From Sulfitobacter sp. SK012 (GTDB taxonomy: Bacteria > Pseudomonadota > Alphaproteobacteria > Rhodobacterales > Rhodobacteraceae), in contig NZ_CP025804.1 in NCBI RefSeq assembly GCF_003352085.1, positions 1,674,001 through 1,738,000 of the forward strand: a DNA stretch of 64,000 nt, read 5' to 3'. The position numbers were made by a program, and so were the translations under genes. Under the pieces are notes generated by a model, which was given only the letters and a program-made list of their open reading frames with translations, ran no database searches and was not told where the DNA came from. Numbering within the stretch: the stretch's first letter is position 1; every line of letters starts with the position of its first letter. Positions 16,942 to 24,626 of the stretch are shown in pieces.

Positions 16942-19284
16942 ATGAGCAGTTTTGATGAAACAGACGCCTTTGAGGGTGCATCATTGTCGGCCCGCGCAAT
17001 GGCCGCGCGCCCGCAACCTTATATGGACGGGTTGAACCCTGCACAGCGCGCCGCTGTTGAGCAGATGGATGGCCCTGTCTTGATGCTGGCCGGGGCTGGC
17101 ACGGGCAAGACGCGCGCCCTGACCGCACGGATTGTGCACCTAATGAACACAGGCCGTGCACGCCCCAACGAAGTGCTGGCCGTGACCTTTACCAACAAAG
17201 CCGCGCGCGAGATGAAGAACCGCGTGGGGGCTATGATGGGTCAACAGATCGAGGGGATGCCCTGGCTGGGGACGTTCCACGCGATTTGTGTCAAATTGCT
17301 GCGTCGCCATGCCGAATTGGTCGGATTAAAATCGAACTTCACCATTCTGGACACGGATGATCAGCTGCGGTTGCTCAAACAACTCGTGTCCGCAGAAAGC
17401 ATCGACGACAAACGGTGGCCCGCGCGGCAATTGGCTGGGATCATCGATGGCTGGAAAAACCGTGCGATCACGCCCGACAAAGTGCCAAGCGCTGATGCGG
17501 GGGCCTATAACCACCGCGGGGTCGAGCTTTATGCCGCCTATCAGGTGCGGCTCAAGGAGCTAAATGCCACGGACTTCGGCGACCTGCTGTTACACATGGT
17601 CACGATCTTTCAAACCCACGAGGATATTCTGGCGCAGTATCAGCGTTGGTTCAAATTCATCCTCGTTGACGAATACCAAGATACGAATGTAGCCCAATAC
17701 CTGTGGCTGCGGCTGTTGGCGGCGGGGCATCAGAATATTTGCTGCGTGGGCGACGATGATCAATCGATCTATGGATGGCGCGGTGCCGAAGTGGGCAATA
17801 TCTTGCGGTTTGAAAAGGATTTTCCGGGCTCGCATGTGGTGCGGCTGGAACAAAATTATCGTTCGACCCCACATATTCTGGCCGCTGCCTCTGGTGTGAT
17901 CGCGGGCAATGAGGGGCGTTTGGGCAAAACGCTTTGGACCCAAGCACAGGACGGCGAAAAGCTCCGGTTGATCGGCCATTGGGACGGTGAAGAAGAAGCG
18001 CGCTGGATCGGCGAAGAGATCGAGAGCATGCAAGGCGGCACCCGCGGATTACACCCCTTTGATCTGGATTCCATGGCGATTTTGGTGCGCGCCAGCCACC
18101 AGATGCGCGCATTCGAGGACCGATTTTTAACCATCGGCCTGCCGTACCGCGTCATTGGCGGCCCTAGGTTCTATGAACGCTTGGAAATCCGCGATGCGAT
18201 GGCCTATTTTCGCGTTGTGACATCGCCGGACGATGATCTTGCATTCGAGCGGATCGTCAACACGCCAAAGCGCGGGCTTGGCAATGTGGCCCAACAAAAG
18301 ATCCGCCGGATGGCTCAAGAGCACGGCACAAACCTTGTCGAAGGGGCGCGGATCTTGCTGGCTCATGACGGCATCGGCGGAAAAGGTGGCGCGCAACTGC
18401 GTCTGCTTATCGACGGGATCGATCGCTGGGGCCGGATGGCGGGCGACACGACCCTAAGCCATATGGAGCTGGCCGAGATCGTTCTGGACGAGAGCGGCTA
18501 TACCGGTATGTGGCAAAACGACAAAACGCCCGAGGCACCGGGCCGGTTGGAAAACCTCAAGGAACTGGTCAAGGCGCTGGAGCAGTTCGAAAATCTTCAG
18601 GGGTTCCTGGAACACGTCAGTCTGATCATGGATAATGAACAGGAAGGCGAGGGGGCCAAGGTCTCCATCATGACATTGCATGCGGCCAAGGGGCTGGAGT
18701 TTCCGGCCGTGTTCTTGCCGGGGTGGGAGGACGGATTGTTCCCCTCCCAGCGTTCAATGGATGAAAGCGGGATCAAAGGCTTGGAAGAAGAGCGGCGGCT
18801 AGCCTATGTGGGCATAACCCGCGCCGAAGAAATCTGCACGATCTCCTTTGCGGCCAACCGTCGGGTGTTTGGCCAATGGCAAAACTCAATGCCGTCGCGG
18901 TTTATCGATGAATTGCCTAAAGAACATGTCGAGGTGCTGACGCCGCCGGGCCTCTATGGCGGTGGTTTTGGCGCGGCAATGCCAAGCAGCACGCTGCACG
19001 AGGCGGCGGCTGAGGCAAATGTCTACGATTCACCTGGTTGGCGACGTCTGCAGGCGCGCGCCGGCGAGCGCGGTATGGGCCAGCCCAAAGAAACGCGCAA
19101 TGTGGTGATTGACCTGAACGCGGTCAGCGTCTTTACGATGGGCGAACGCGTGTTCCATCAAAAGTTCGGCTACGGCGAAATCATCGGGATTGAGGGCGAC
19201 AAGCTGGAAGTCGCATTTGAAAAAGCGGGCACCAAAAAGGTAGTTTCGCGTTTTCTCAGTGGGTCAGACGACGTACCTTTTTAA
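16942..19284 (+). CDS. uvrD: ATP-dependent DNA helicase UvrD/PcrA
   Basis: A 3'-5' superfamily 1A helicase acting in nucleotide excision and mismatch repair. The Walker A motif AGAGTGKT is at residues 50-57, followed by TFTNKAAREM (motif Ia), VDEYQDTN (Walker B), GDDDQSIYGWRGA (III), VRLEQNYRST (IV), TLHAAKGLEFPAVFLPGWEDGLFP (V) and RRLAYVGITRA (VI). The C-terminal VFHQKFGYGEIIGIEGDKLEVAF is the Tudor-like domain of UvrD/PcrA. At 780 aa it is full length. A long hairpin lies 27 bases after the stop. Confidence 0.96.
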   Translation: MSSFDETDAFEGASLSARAMAARPQPYMDGLNPAQRAAVEQMDGPVLMLAGAGTGKTRALTARIVHLMNTGRARPNEVLAVTFTNKAAREMKNRVGAMMGQQIEGMPWLGTFHAICVKLLRRHAELVGLKSNFTILDTDDQLRLLKQLVSAESIDDKRWPARQLAGIIDGWKNRAITPDKVPSADAGAYNHRGVELYAAYQVRLKELNATDFGDLLLHMVTIFQTHEDILAQYQRWFKFILVDEYQDTNVAQYLWLRLLAAGHQNICCVGDDDQSIYGWRGAEVGNILRFEKDFPGSHVVRLEQNYRSTPHILAAASGVIAGNEGRLGKTLWTQAQDGEKLRLIGHWDGEEEARWIGEEIESMQGGTRGLHPFDLDSMAILVRASHQMRAFEDRFLTIGLPYRVIGGPRFYERLEIRDAMAYFRVVTSPDDDLAFERIVNTPKRGLGNVAQQKIRRMAQEHGTNLVEGARILLAHDGIGGKGGAQLRLLIDGIDRWGRMAGDTTLSHMELAEIVLDESGYTGMWQNDKTPEAPGRLENLKELVKALEQFENLQGFLEHVSLIMDNEQEGEGAKVSIMTLHAAKGLEFPAVFLPGWEDGLFPSQRSMDESGIKGLEEERRLAYVGITRAEEICTISFAANRRVFGQWQNSMPSRFIDELPKEHVEVLTPPGLYGGGFGAAMPSSTLHEAAAEANVYDSPGWRRLQARAGERGMGQPKETRNVVIDLNAVSVFTMGERVFHQKFGYGEIIGIEGDKLEVAFEKAGTKKVVSRFLSGSDDVPF

Positions 19285-19310
19285 GCGTTACATCGCATTT
19301 GAATGAAAGA

Positions 19311-19342
19311 ACGGCGGTGCCATGGGAGGATGGCACCGCCGT
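19311..19342. terminator. 13-bp hairpin terminator between uvrD and the DUF1127 unit (hairpin C)
   Basis: ACGGCGGTGCCAT (19311-19323) and ATGGCACCGCCGT (19330-19342) form a perfect 13-bp stem. Rightward it is followed by CATTTTA, leftward by TCTTTC, so it can end both transcripts. Its 6-base loop reads CCTCCC on the minus strand, the same anti-Shine-Dalgarno sequence found in the neighbouring hairpins, so it is probably the last element of the DUF1127-linked RNA. Confidence 0.8.
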
Positions 19343-19427
19343 CATTTTATGCATCCTTCCGAGGGAGGTCGGGACGGGGCGCACGGTGCAGCGGGTGAGT
19401 TCAGGGAGGAGAAAACGTTCCCGCTGC
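19311..19427 (-). ncRNA. CcsR/cuckoo-type anti-SD hairpins downstream of the DUF1127 gene
   Basis: Three hairpins in a row on the minus strand, beginning 44 bases after the DUF1127 stop. Hairpin A pairs GCAGCGGG with CCCGCTGC (19388-19395 and 19420-19427), with CTCCTCCC in its loop. Hairpin B is CCGA-CCTCCC-TCGG (19359-19372). Hairpin C is the 13-bp terminator with loop CCTCCC. In Rhodobacter sphaeroides, CcsR1-4 small RNAs with CCUCCUCCC loops follow a DUF1127 gene on the same transcript; the arrangement here is alike. The assignment to that family is inference from motif, structure and neighbour. Confidence 0.72.
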
Positions 19428-19470
19428 GGTTCCTGAGCCTGCCACATGGGCCGGCGAGGAATTCTGTTGT

Positions 19471-19689
19471 TTATTTCACTTTTGCCGCTGCTTCGCTGGC
19501 GACGTTCCGCAATTCAGAGCGGTGAAGGCCAAGATCGCTCAATTCGCGACTGTTCAGTACGGCCAGCTCATTGAGCGTGGTGTTGTAGGCCCGGTTCTGG
19601 CGGTAGCGCAGGCTGATAGCATCAAAAAATGCTGCAGCGCGGCTAGAAATTGAATGGGTCCATGAGGCGGTTTCATTGTAGTAAGCCAT
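19471..19689 (-). CDS. DUF1127 small protein (CcaF1-like)
   Basis: A 72-residue basic protein with the DUF1127 core (YRQNRAYNTTLNELAVLNSRELSDLGLHRSELRNVASEAA). The R. sphaeroides relative CcaF1 is an RNA-binding protein co-transcribed with CcsR small RNAs. ATG 19689 is preceded by a GA-rich ribosome-binding site (GAGAAGAGAG). A heat-shock-type promoter lies about 40 bases upstream. Anti-Shine-Dalgarno hairpins flank it on both sides, all in its own orientation. The open frame to 20262 is not coding. Confidence 0.92.
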   Translation of the reverse strand: MAYYNETASWTHSISSRAAAFFDAISLRYRQNRAYNTTLNELAVLNSRELSDLGLHRSELRNVASEAAAKVK

Positions 19690-19727
19690 TTTGCTCTCTT
19701 CTCGTGTTTTCGTTTCTGTTGAACTAA

Positions 19728-19754
19728 AGATAGGGGCTCTGAACGCCGCTTCAA
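19728..19754 (-). promoter_or_regulatory. Candidate RpoH-type promoter of the DUF1127 unit
   Basis: On the minus strand TTGAAG (19754-19749), 15 bases, then CTATCT (19733-19728) preceded by CCC. The elements TTGAA and CCCCTATCT resemble sigma-32 and the alphaproteobacterial RpoHI/RpoHII promoters, fitting the stress control known for the DUF1127-CcsR locus of R. sphaeroides. Inferred transcription start is near 19721. Confidence 0.5.
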
Positions 19755-19880
19755 TCGACAATTGGACAACTCCGGTATGCAATTCTTGCATGGGACGACA
19801 TTTTCTAAACATTTGTAATAAAACGTTAAAATTTTCACAAAAGTAATGAGTGGGTTTTTGCAGGTTGATATCAGTGGGGT

Positions 19881-19997
19881 AAAAAAAGGGGCGACGACAT
19901 CTGGGAGGAGGTAGGTGTCGTCGCCTAGAAAAGATTTGCCCGGGAGGAGGTGGGCGCATCTTGGTCTCAATTGAGGTCGACCGTTTGGCCAATCTCA
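19881..19997 (-). ncRNA. Two tandem anti-SD hairpin RNAs (CcsR/cuckoo type) upstream of DUF1127
   Basis: On the minus strand, hairpin D (19962-19931) pairs AAGAT..GCCC with GGGC..ATCTT around the loop ACCTCCTCCC. Hairpin E (19925-19890) has a perfect 10-bp stem, GGCGACGACA with TGTCGTCGCC, and a loop containing CCTCCTCCC; CC and seven T residues follow, so E is an intrinsic terminator. Two stem-loops exposing CCTCCTCCC are the hallmark of the cuckoo RNA family. The start near 19997 is inferred from the promoter. Confidence 0.78.
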
Positions 19998-20004
19998 TGC
20001 ACCT

Positions 20005-20033
20005 ATATTGATCAGTATGCTGCACTTGCACAA
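20005..20033 (-). promoter_or_regulatory. Candidate promoter of the upstream anti-SD RNA
   Basis: Minus-strand TTGTGC (20033-20028), 17 bases, CAATAT (20010-20005). This is a reasonable promoter placed about 40 bases before the first hairpin. Which sigma factor it serves cannot be decided from sequence. Confidence 0.45.
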
Positions 20034-20186
20034 CGTTTTTTTCAGCATTGCTGCCATGCAGCATAAACATAGGTTGCCTGCTTAATCCTTGGGCGTTCGG
20101 TGCAAGGTTTGTGCAACTGGGCGCAGGCCCTTGCGATTTGCGCAGAACATGCCATTTGGAGAGGCACGTTTGAGGAGAGATTGAGC

Positions 20187-21260
20187 ATGTCAGTAACCAA
20201 AGCCCAGATCGAGGCGGCACTTGCCCGCGTGACCTTGCCAGATGGAAGGGACCTGCTTGCACATGATTTAATCCGTGCCCTTACAGTTCAGGACGGCGCT
20301 GTGCGGTTCGTAATCGAAGCACCCAGCGCAGAAGTGGCCCAGCAGATGGGCCCACTACGCGATGCCGCTGAAAAAGTTGTTCGCGAAGTACCGGGGGTGA
20401 CATCAGCCTCCGTGGCGTTGACGGCGCATGGGCCCGCGGCCAAACCTGCCGCACCTCCAAGCCTTAAGATCGGTGGGCACCCGAAGCCGCAAGAGGGCCC
20501 CACGAAGCCCACTGGTGTGCAGCGCATCCTTGCCATCGGGTCTGGTAAAGGCGGCGTGGGTAAATCCACCGTCAGTTCAAACCTCGCGGTTGCCTTGGCG
20601 CGGGCAGGGCGCAAAGTCGGGCTGCTGGACGCTGATATCTATGGTCCAAGCCAGCCGCGCATGATGGGGGTCAATAAACGCCCCGCATCTCCCGACGGCA
20701 AAACGATCATTCCGCTGCACGCGCATGGCGTTACGTTGATGTCGATCGGCTTTATGATGGAAGAGGGTAAAGCGGTTGTGTGGCGCGGGCCGATGTTGAT
20801 GGGCGCGTTGCAGCAGATGCTGGGCCAAGTCGAATGGGGCGAGTTGGACGTACTGCTTGTCGATCTGCCGCCCGGCACGGGGGATGTTCAGCTGACACTT
20901 TGTACCAAGTCGGAATTGACGGGTGCCATTGTGGTGTCGACCCCGCAAGACGTGGCGTTGATCGATGCGCGCAAAGCTCTCGATATGTTTGCAACGCTCA
21001 AAACGCCCGTACTGGGTCTGATCGAAAACATGTCGATGTTTGTCTGCCCAGACTGCGGGTCAGAGCATGAGATCTTTGGCCACGGGGGCGTCGCAGCAGA
21101 AGCCAAGAAAATGGGCGTGCCTTTGTTGGGGTCTTTGCCGATTGATCTTGATACCCGGCTGGCTGGGGATGGCGGAACACCCATTGCGGCAGGGGATAGT
21201 CCGATGGCTCAGGCCTACGCACAGATCGCTGACGGTCTGATCAAAGGTGGCATGGCCTAA
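20187..21260 (+). CDS. Mrp/ApbC-type P-loop ATPase, iron-sulfur cluster carrier
   Basis: Carrier that binds and transfers Fe-S clusters using ATP hydrolysis. It starts with a MIP18-like (DUF59) domain (residues 1-80), followed by a proline-rich linker. The NTPase domain holds the deviant Walker A GKGGVGKS (residues 120-127), DADIYGPSQPRMM and VDLPPGTGDVQLTL. Near the C-terminus is the CxxC of FVCPDCGSEHEIFG, which binds the bridging cluster. ATG 20187 is preceded by GGAGAG. Length (357 aa) is typical. It ends 3 bases before the stop of a convergent membrane-protein gene. Confidence 0.93.
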   Translation: MSVTKAQIEAALARVTLPDGRDLLAHDLIRALTVQDGAVRFVIEAPSAEVAQQMGPLRDAAEKVVREVPGVTSASVALTAHGPAAKPAAPPSLKIGGHPKPQEGPTKPTGVQRILAIGSGKGGVGKSTVSSNLAVALARAGRKVGLLDADIYGPSQPRMMGVNKRPASPDGKTIIPLHAHGVTLMSIGFMMEEGKAVVWRGPMLMGALQQMLGQVEWGELDVLLVDLPPGTGDVQLTLCTKSELTGAIVVSTPQDVALIDARKALDMFATLKTPVLGLIENMSMFVCPDCGSEHEIFGHGGVAAEAKKMGVPLLGSLPIDLDTRLAGDGGTPIAAGDSPMAQAYAQIADGLIKGGMA

Positions 21261-21263
21261 GGG

Positions 21264-22040
21264 TCACGCCAGCGGGCGGTCCTGTTGTAGATGCGCGTAA
21301 AGCGTGGTCAGAACGCCAAAGATCAGCAGTCCTTGTATAAGATAGATAGGCATTTCCATTGTGAGTGCTGCCAATGCATTGCCGGTGCTGGTCAATTCCA
21401 CTGCCTTAGCAATTAGGGTGTTGAACGCGGCTAGCAAACCCGCAACGCCCCACAAGGGCCGCATCAGAGGCCCGGTTTCGCGCCAGCTGTCTACGATTGG
21501 CAAAGGCCGCCCAAGGGCTGCGGCAGGCAATACCAGGCTCAGCCTCAGCGACAGCCAGATCATAACGATCTGCGCCAGAAAGGTTGTCACCAAAATTGCG
21601 ATGGTATTTGGTTCAATGCCCTGCGAAGGAGTAAAGGCCGCTGATATCAGCAATGGGATCATGATCGCCACGCTGAATGCAAGCTGGATGATCCCCAGCA
21701 ACACAACGCGCCACAGATAGCCCAAGAGCAAACCAAAGCTTAGGGGGCGCGGTTCAGTTTCGGCCAGCGCATAACGGTGCCACAAGATCGCCATCAGCGC
21801 ATAGCCCACGACAAAGAAAAAGGTCAGCGACACGCTTAAGATAACGTTCGCGTCGGCGGGCCACAGGGTTGGATCGTTGCGCGCCGCACCGGTCGTCAGC
21901 AAATAGGGCGCTTTAAAGTACGTCACCAATCCTACGCAGATCAACAACAGCAACGCGGGGGCGATCACCCGCAAAGTCTTTACGGGATTCTTAAACAACA
22001 TGCGCAAGGCATGTCTAATAATGGCGGCAGCCGTGTTCAC
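21264..22040 (-). CDS. Multi-pass membrane protein of unknown function
   Basis: About 258 residues with five or six hydrophobic segments (for example VIAPALLLLICVGLVTYF, VILSVSLTFFFVVGYALMAIL, VVLLGIIQLAFSVAIMIPLLI, TIAILVTTFLAQIVMIWLSL and YLIQGLLIFGVLTTLY). The short cytoplasmic N-terminus is basic. I chose the GTG at 22040, which has AAAGGGG upstream; a GTG at 22067 is the alternative. The layout resembles uncharacterised roseobacter membrane proteins with a glycerophosphoryl-like helical bundle; no function assigned. Confidence 0.75.
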   Translation of the reverse strand: MNTAAAIIRHALRMLFKNPVKTLRVIAPALLLLICVGLVTYFKAPYLLTTGAARNDPTLWPADANVILSVSLTFFFVVGYALMAILWHRYALAETEPRPLSFGLLLGYLWRVVLLGIIQLAFSVAIMIPLLISAAFTPSQGIEPNTIAILVTTFLAQIVMIWLSLRLSLVLPAAALGRPLPIVDSWRETGPLMRPLWGVAGLLAAFNTLIAKAVELTSTGNALAALTMEMPIYLIQGLLIFGVLTTLYAHLQQDRPLA

Positions 22041-22187
22041 TTGTGGAATCCCCTTTGTCCCTTTCACTTACTGGCCCCATCTGCACCTGAGATCAAGTCG
22101 CGCTGCGGTTGCGATAGTGGCAGAATAGGGCCGGGAAACCGTGGAACCGGGGTTTCAGGTGCTGCCGTTTCTTAAGGTGATGTGCCC

Positions 22188-22211
22188 GAATCGTGTAGAT
22201 TCGAGTGAATC
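22188..22211. promoter_or_regulatory. Cluster of three GANTC sites upstream of mraZ
   Basis: GAATC (22188-22192), GATTC (22198-22202) and GAATC (22207-22211) fall within 24 bases; the first two form an inverted pair around GTGTA. GANTC is the target of the alphaproteobacterial cell-cycle DNA methylase CcrM. On chance one site is expected about every 256 bases. Confidence 0.5.
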
Positions 22212-22269
22212 ATCCCGAATTTGGACTTTTTTTTCCATGAGTTGCGCGGAACAAGTCAAGAACATGCCT

Positions 22270-22278
22270 TGTGGATAA
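22270..22278 (-). promoter_or_regulatory. DnaA box
   Basis: TGTGGATAA on the plus strand is TTATCCACA on the minus strand, a perfect match to the DnaA box consensus TTATNCACA. It sits 20 bases before the MraZ repeats. Confidence 0.55.
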
Positions 22279-22297
22279 CTTTGTGCATGAAAAAACT

Positions 22298-22322
22298 TGG
22301 GAAAACCTGGGAAAACCTGTTC
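22298..22322 (+). promoter_or_regulatory. MraZ operator (TGGGA direct repeats)
   Basis: TGGGA-AAACC-TGGGA-AAACC-TGTTC: two exact TGGGN repeats with 5-base spacers and a degenerate third. MraZ is known to bind TGGGN repeats spaced by 5 bases upstream of its own operon and repress it. A TTGACG at 22324-22329 and AT-rich TATATT at 22341-22346 follow at once, so the dcw promoter probably overlaps or adjoins the operator. Confidence 0.75.
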
Positions 22323-22759
22323 TTTGACGAGGTGTGTCTATATATTGTGTTTTTGCGTATAGTGAGCACAAATTGAGGTGCCAGGCGTTGCTGTTAGATC
22401 ATTAGTACTCGCATTTTTGTCCTGTGCAGAACCGTATCCTGTGGGTATTTTCGCAGAAAAATGTAGACGCCCACGATTTCCCATGGCATTCATAGTCCAT
22501 CAGATGAGAACGAGATACGGGGCACCAAACGACCCCACGCAGACAAAAAAACTCTAGCAGGTTTCATACAGGCACCTCGCTTTCATCAGACGAAGAGATC
22601 CGGCGCGCGAGCGAGCAGACATCCCCCCAGGTGGCGCGCGCAGTCGGACTTACCCGCAAAGCGGGACATGGGCGGCGGGTTTGATCAGTGGCAGCAGATC
22701 AAAACCCGCCGTTTCCATTTTCAGACATCGGGGGGAGCAGGCAAGAGGATCCGCATCAG
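22323..22759 (+). other. Long untranslated region before mraZ
   Basis: About 430 bases between the MraZ operator and the mraZ start, without a convincing gene. It can form an imperfect stem between GTGGGT (22441-22446) and GCCCAC (22469-22474), and a perfect mini-hairpin CCCGC-AAA-GCGGG (22653-22665). I looked for RNase P RNA motifs, which are known near mraZ in some relatives, and did not find them. Confidence 0.4.
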
Positions 22760-23254
22760 GTGGTTCTGGGTTTTAGAGGCACATTCAGCCAAAAGGTTGA
22801 TACAAAAGGACGTATGTCGGTTCCCGCCGATTATCGTGCTGTGCTGGTGGATGGTGATCCGCGTTGCCCCGAAGTCCAATTGCCGCGCATGGTGGTCCTC
22901 ACGGGCAAACACCTCAAGGGCGTGCTGCATGCCTATACAATAGACGCCATGGCAGAGATCGAAGCCGGCATTCGCAGGCTCAAAAAGGGCAGCGATGAGC
23001 GCAAACGCGCCAGCCGGATGATCCTTGGGAACTCATGGGACACCGAAATTGATAAAGACGGCCGCATTGTGCTGCCCCAGCGTCTGCGCCAGCAGATCGG
23101 GCTGGAGGGCGAGGCAAAGATGGTCGCTATGGGCGATTATTTCGAGATTTGGAGCGCTGAGGCCTACGCAGACTTCGAGCGTGATCAGGAAGAAGAGTAT
23201 GACGAGGACGACGATTTTGATCCTCTGATGCTAATCCCGGACGCGGAGGACTGA
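22760..23254 (+). CDS. mraZ: Transcriptional regulator MraZ
   Basis: First gene of the dcw cluster; binds TGGGN repeats and represses the operon. It has two AbrB-like SpoVT domains: [25 protein letters not shown] at the N-terminus and [23 protein letters not shown] in the second half. The C-terminus is a very acidic tail (about 20 residues of D/E-rich sequence), an unusual extension. I favour GTG 22760 because the family begins close to FRGTF and AGAGGA lies upstream; a GTG at 22688 would add 24 unrelated residues. The rsmH start follows by 5 bases. Confidence 0.9.
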   Translation: MVLGFRGTFSQKVDTKGRMSVPADYRAVLVDGDPRCPEVQLPRMVVLTGKHLKGVLHAYTIDAMAEIEAGIRRLKKGSDERKRASRMILGNSWDTEIDKDGRIVLPQRLRQQIGLEGEAKMVAMGDYFEIWSAEAYADFERDQEEEYDEDDDFDPLMLIPDAED

Positions 23255-23259
23255 TCCAG

Positions 23260-24252
23260 ATGGCTGCTGCGGCCCATACTGACCCTTCTGCTCCCCACAC
23301 ACCCGTTCTTCTGGAACCGATACTAAAGGCCTGCGCGCCAATTTCTGGCACTTGGCTGGACGGAACGTTTGGCGCGGGCGGTTACACACGTGCGCTGCTT
23401 GATGCGGGTGCTGATCGTGTAATTGCAGTGGACCGTGATCCGCTCGCCTTTGAGATGGCGCAAGACTGGATCGCGCAATACGGCGACCGTCTTGTCCTAC
23501 AGCATGGCGTTTTCTCGAAAATGGACAACTACGGTCAGGATTTGGACGGTGTTGTGCTCGATCTTGGCGTGTCTTCGATGCAGCTTGATCTGGCGGAGCG
23601 CGGCTTTTCTTTTATGCGCGACGGGCCACTTGATATGCGGATGTCCCAAGAGGGGCCAACGGCCGCCGACATCGTAAACAACGCCGAAGAAGAAGAGATC
23701 GCAAATATCTTGTTTCAATACGGCGAAGAACGCGCGAGCCGCCGCATTGCAAGTGCGATCCTGCGCGCGCGTGCCGAGGCTCCCATCACTCGAACGTTGA
23801 AGCTGTCCAAGGTGGTTGAGGGGTGCCTGCCGCGCGCCAAGCCCGGCCAATCCCATCCTGCCACGCGCAGCTTTCAGGCGCTGCGGATCGCGGTAAACAA
23901 CGAATATGGTGAGCTTTTTGAAGGACTTATGGCTGCTGAACGGGCATTGAAGCCCGGAGGATTGCTGGCCGTGGTCACGTTTCATTCGGTCGAGGACCGC
24001 ATGGTCAAACGCTTTTTGACGGCGCGTTCGGGGTCGGGTGGGAATGCAAACCGCTATGTGCCTGAACAGATAACAGAGGCACCGCAATTCACCATAAAAT
24101 CGCGCAAGGCCATTTCTGCGGATGCAGATGAACTGGCCGCCAATCCACGCTCGCGTTCTGCCAAGTTGCGGATCGGCACACGGACGGATGCGCCCAGCGG
24201 AACAATTGATGCCAAATCCATCGGAATGCCGATGACAAAGGGGGCAAAATGA
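23260..24252 (+). CDS. rsmH: 16S rRNA m4C1402 methyltransferase
   Basis: Methylates N4 of C1402 in 16S rRNA using SAM. The N-terminal [15 protein letters not shown] and the SAM-binding [14 protein letters not shown] and [11 protein letters not shown], then [30 protein letters not shown]-like and [10 protein letters not shown] segments are all diagnostic of RsmH/MraW. Length (330 aa) is normal. GGAGGA precedes ATG 23260, and its stop overlaps the ftsL start (ATGATG). Confidence 0.97.
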   Translation: MAAAAHTDPSAPHTPVLLEPILKACAPISGTWLDGTFGAGGYTRALLDAGADRVIAVDRDPLAFEMAQDWIAQYGDRLVLQHGVFSKMDNYGQDLDGVVLDLGVSSMQLDLAERGFSFMRDGPLDMRMSQEGPTAADIVNNAEEEEIANILFQYGEERASRRIASAILRARAEAPITRTLKLSKVVEGCLPRAKPGQSHPATRSFQALRIAVNNEYGELFEGLMAAERALKPGGLLAVVTFHSVEDRMVKRFLTARSGSGGNANRYVPEQITEAPQFTIKSRKAISADADELAANPRSRSAKLRIGTRTDAPSGTIDAKSIGMPMTKGAK

Positions 24253-24626
24253 TGCGGACGGTGCTTTTTGTGCTGACAGCGCTTGGTGTGATCGGGCTGG
24301 CTTTTTGGGCCTACCGCGAGAATTATGCGACCCAAGCAGCCCTTAGCGAGACGACAAAGCTGCACCATAATATCCGCGAAGCACATGCCCGTTTGGCCGT
24401 TTTGCGTGCGGAATGGGCCTATGAAAACCGCCCCGACCGTCTGCGCGACCTAGCAGAATTAAATTTCGACCGTTTGGGCCTGTTGCCGCTGCACCCTGAT
24501 CAGTTTGGGCAGGTGGATGAGATCGATTATCCGGTCAAGCCGCTCTTGCCGATCACCTATCCCGTGGATGTATCGACAATGAACAGCAACGAAACGCCTA
24601 CCATCGTTCAGGGAGATTTCCCATGA
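24249..24626 (+). CDS. ftsL: Cell division protein FtsL
   Basis: Small bitopic divisome protein that works with FtsB and FtsQ. The 125 residues have a single N-terminal membrane helix ([19 protein letters not shown]) and a periplasmic coiled coil with heptads ([38 protein letters not shown]), then [11 protein letters not shown]. Assignment rests on topology and position between rsmH and ftsI. Both ends overlap neighbours by 4 bases. Confidence 0.9.
   Translation: MMRTVLFVLTALGVIGLAFWAYRENYATQAALSETTKLHHNIREAHARLAVLRAEWAYENRPDRLRDLAELNFDRLGLLPLHPDQFGQVDEIDYPVKPLLPITYPVDVSTMNSNETPTIVQGDFP

Noticed and set aside
22360..22690. RNase P RNA (rnpB) upstream of mraZ
   Set aside because: I looked for the conserved GAGGAAAGTCC and ACAGAA-type blocks and found neither on either strand.
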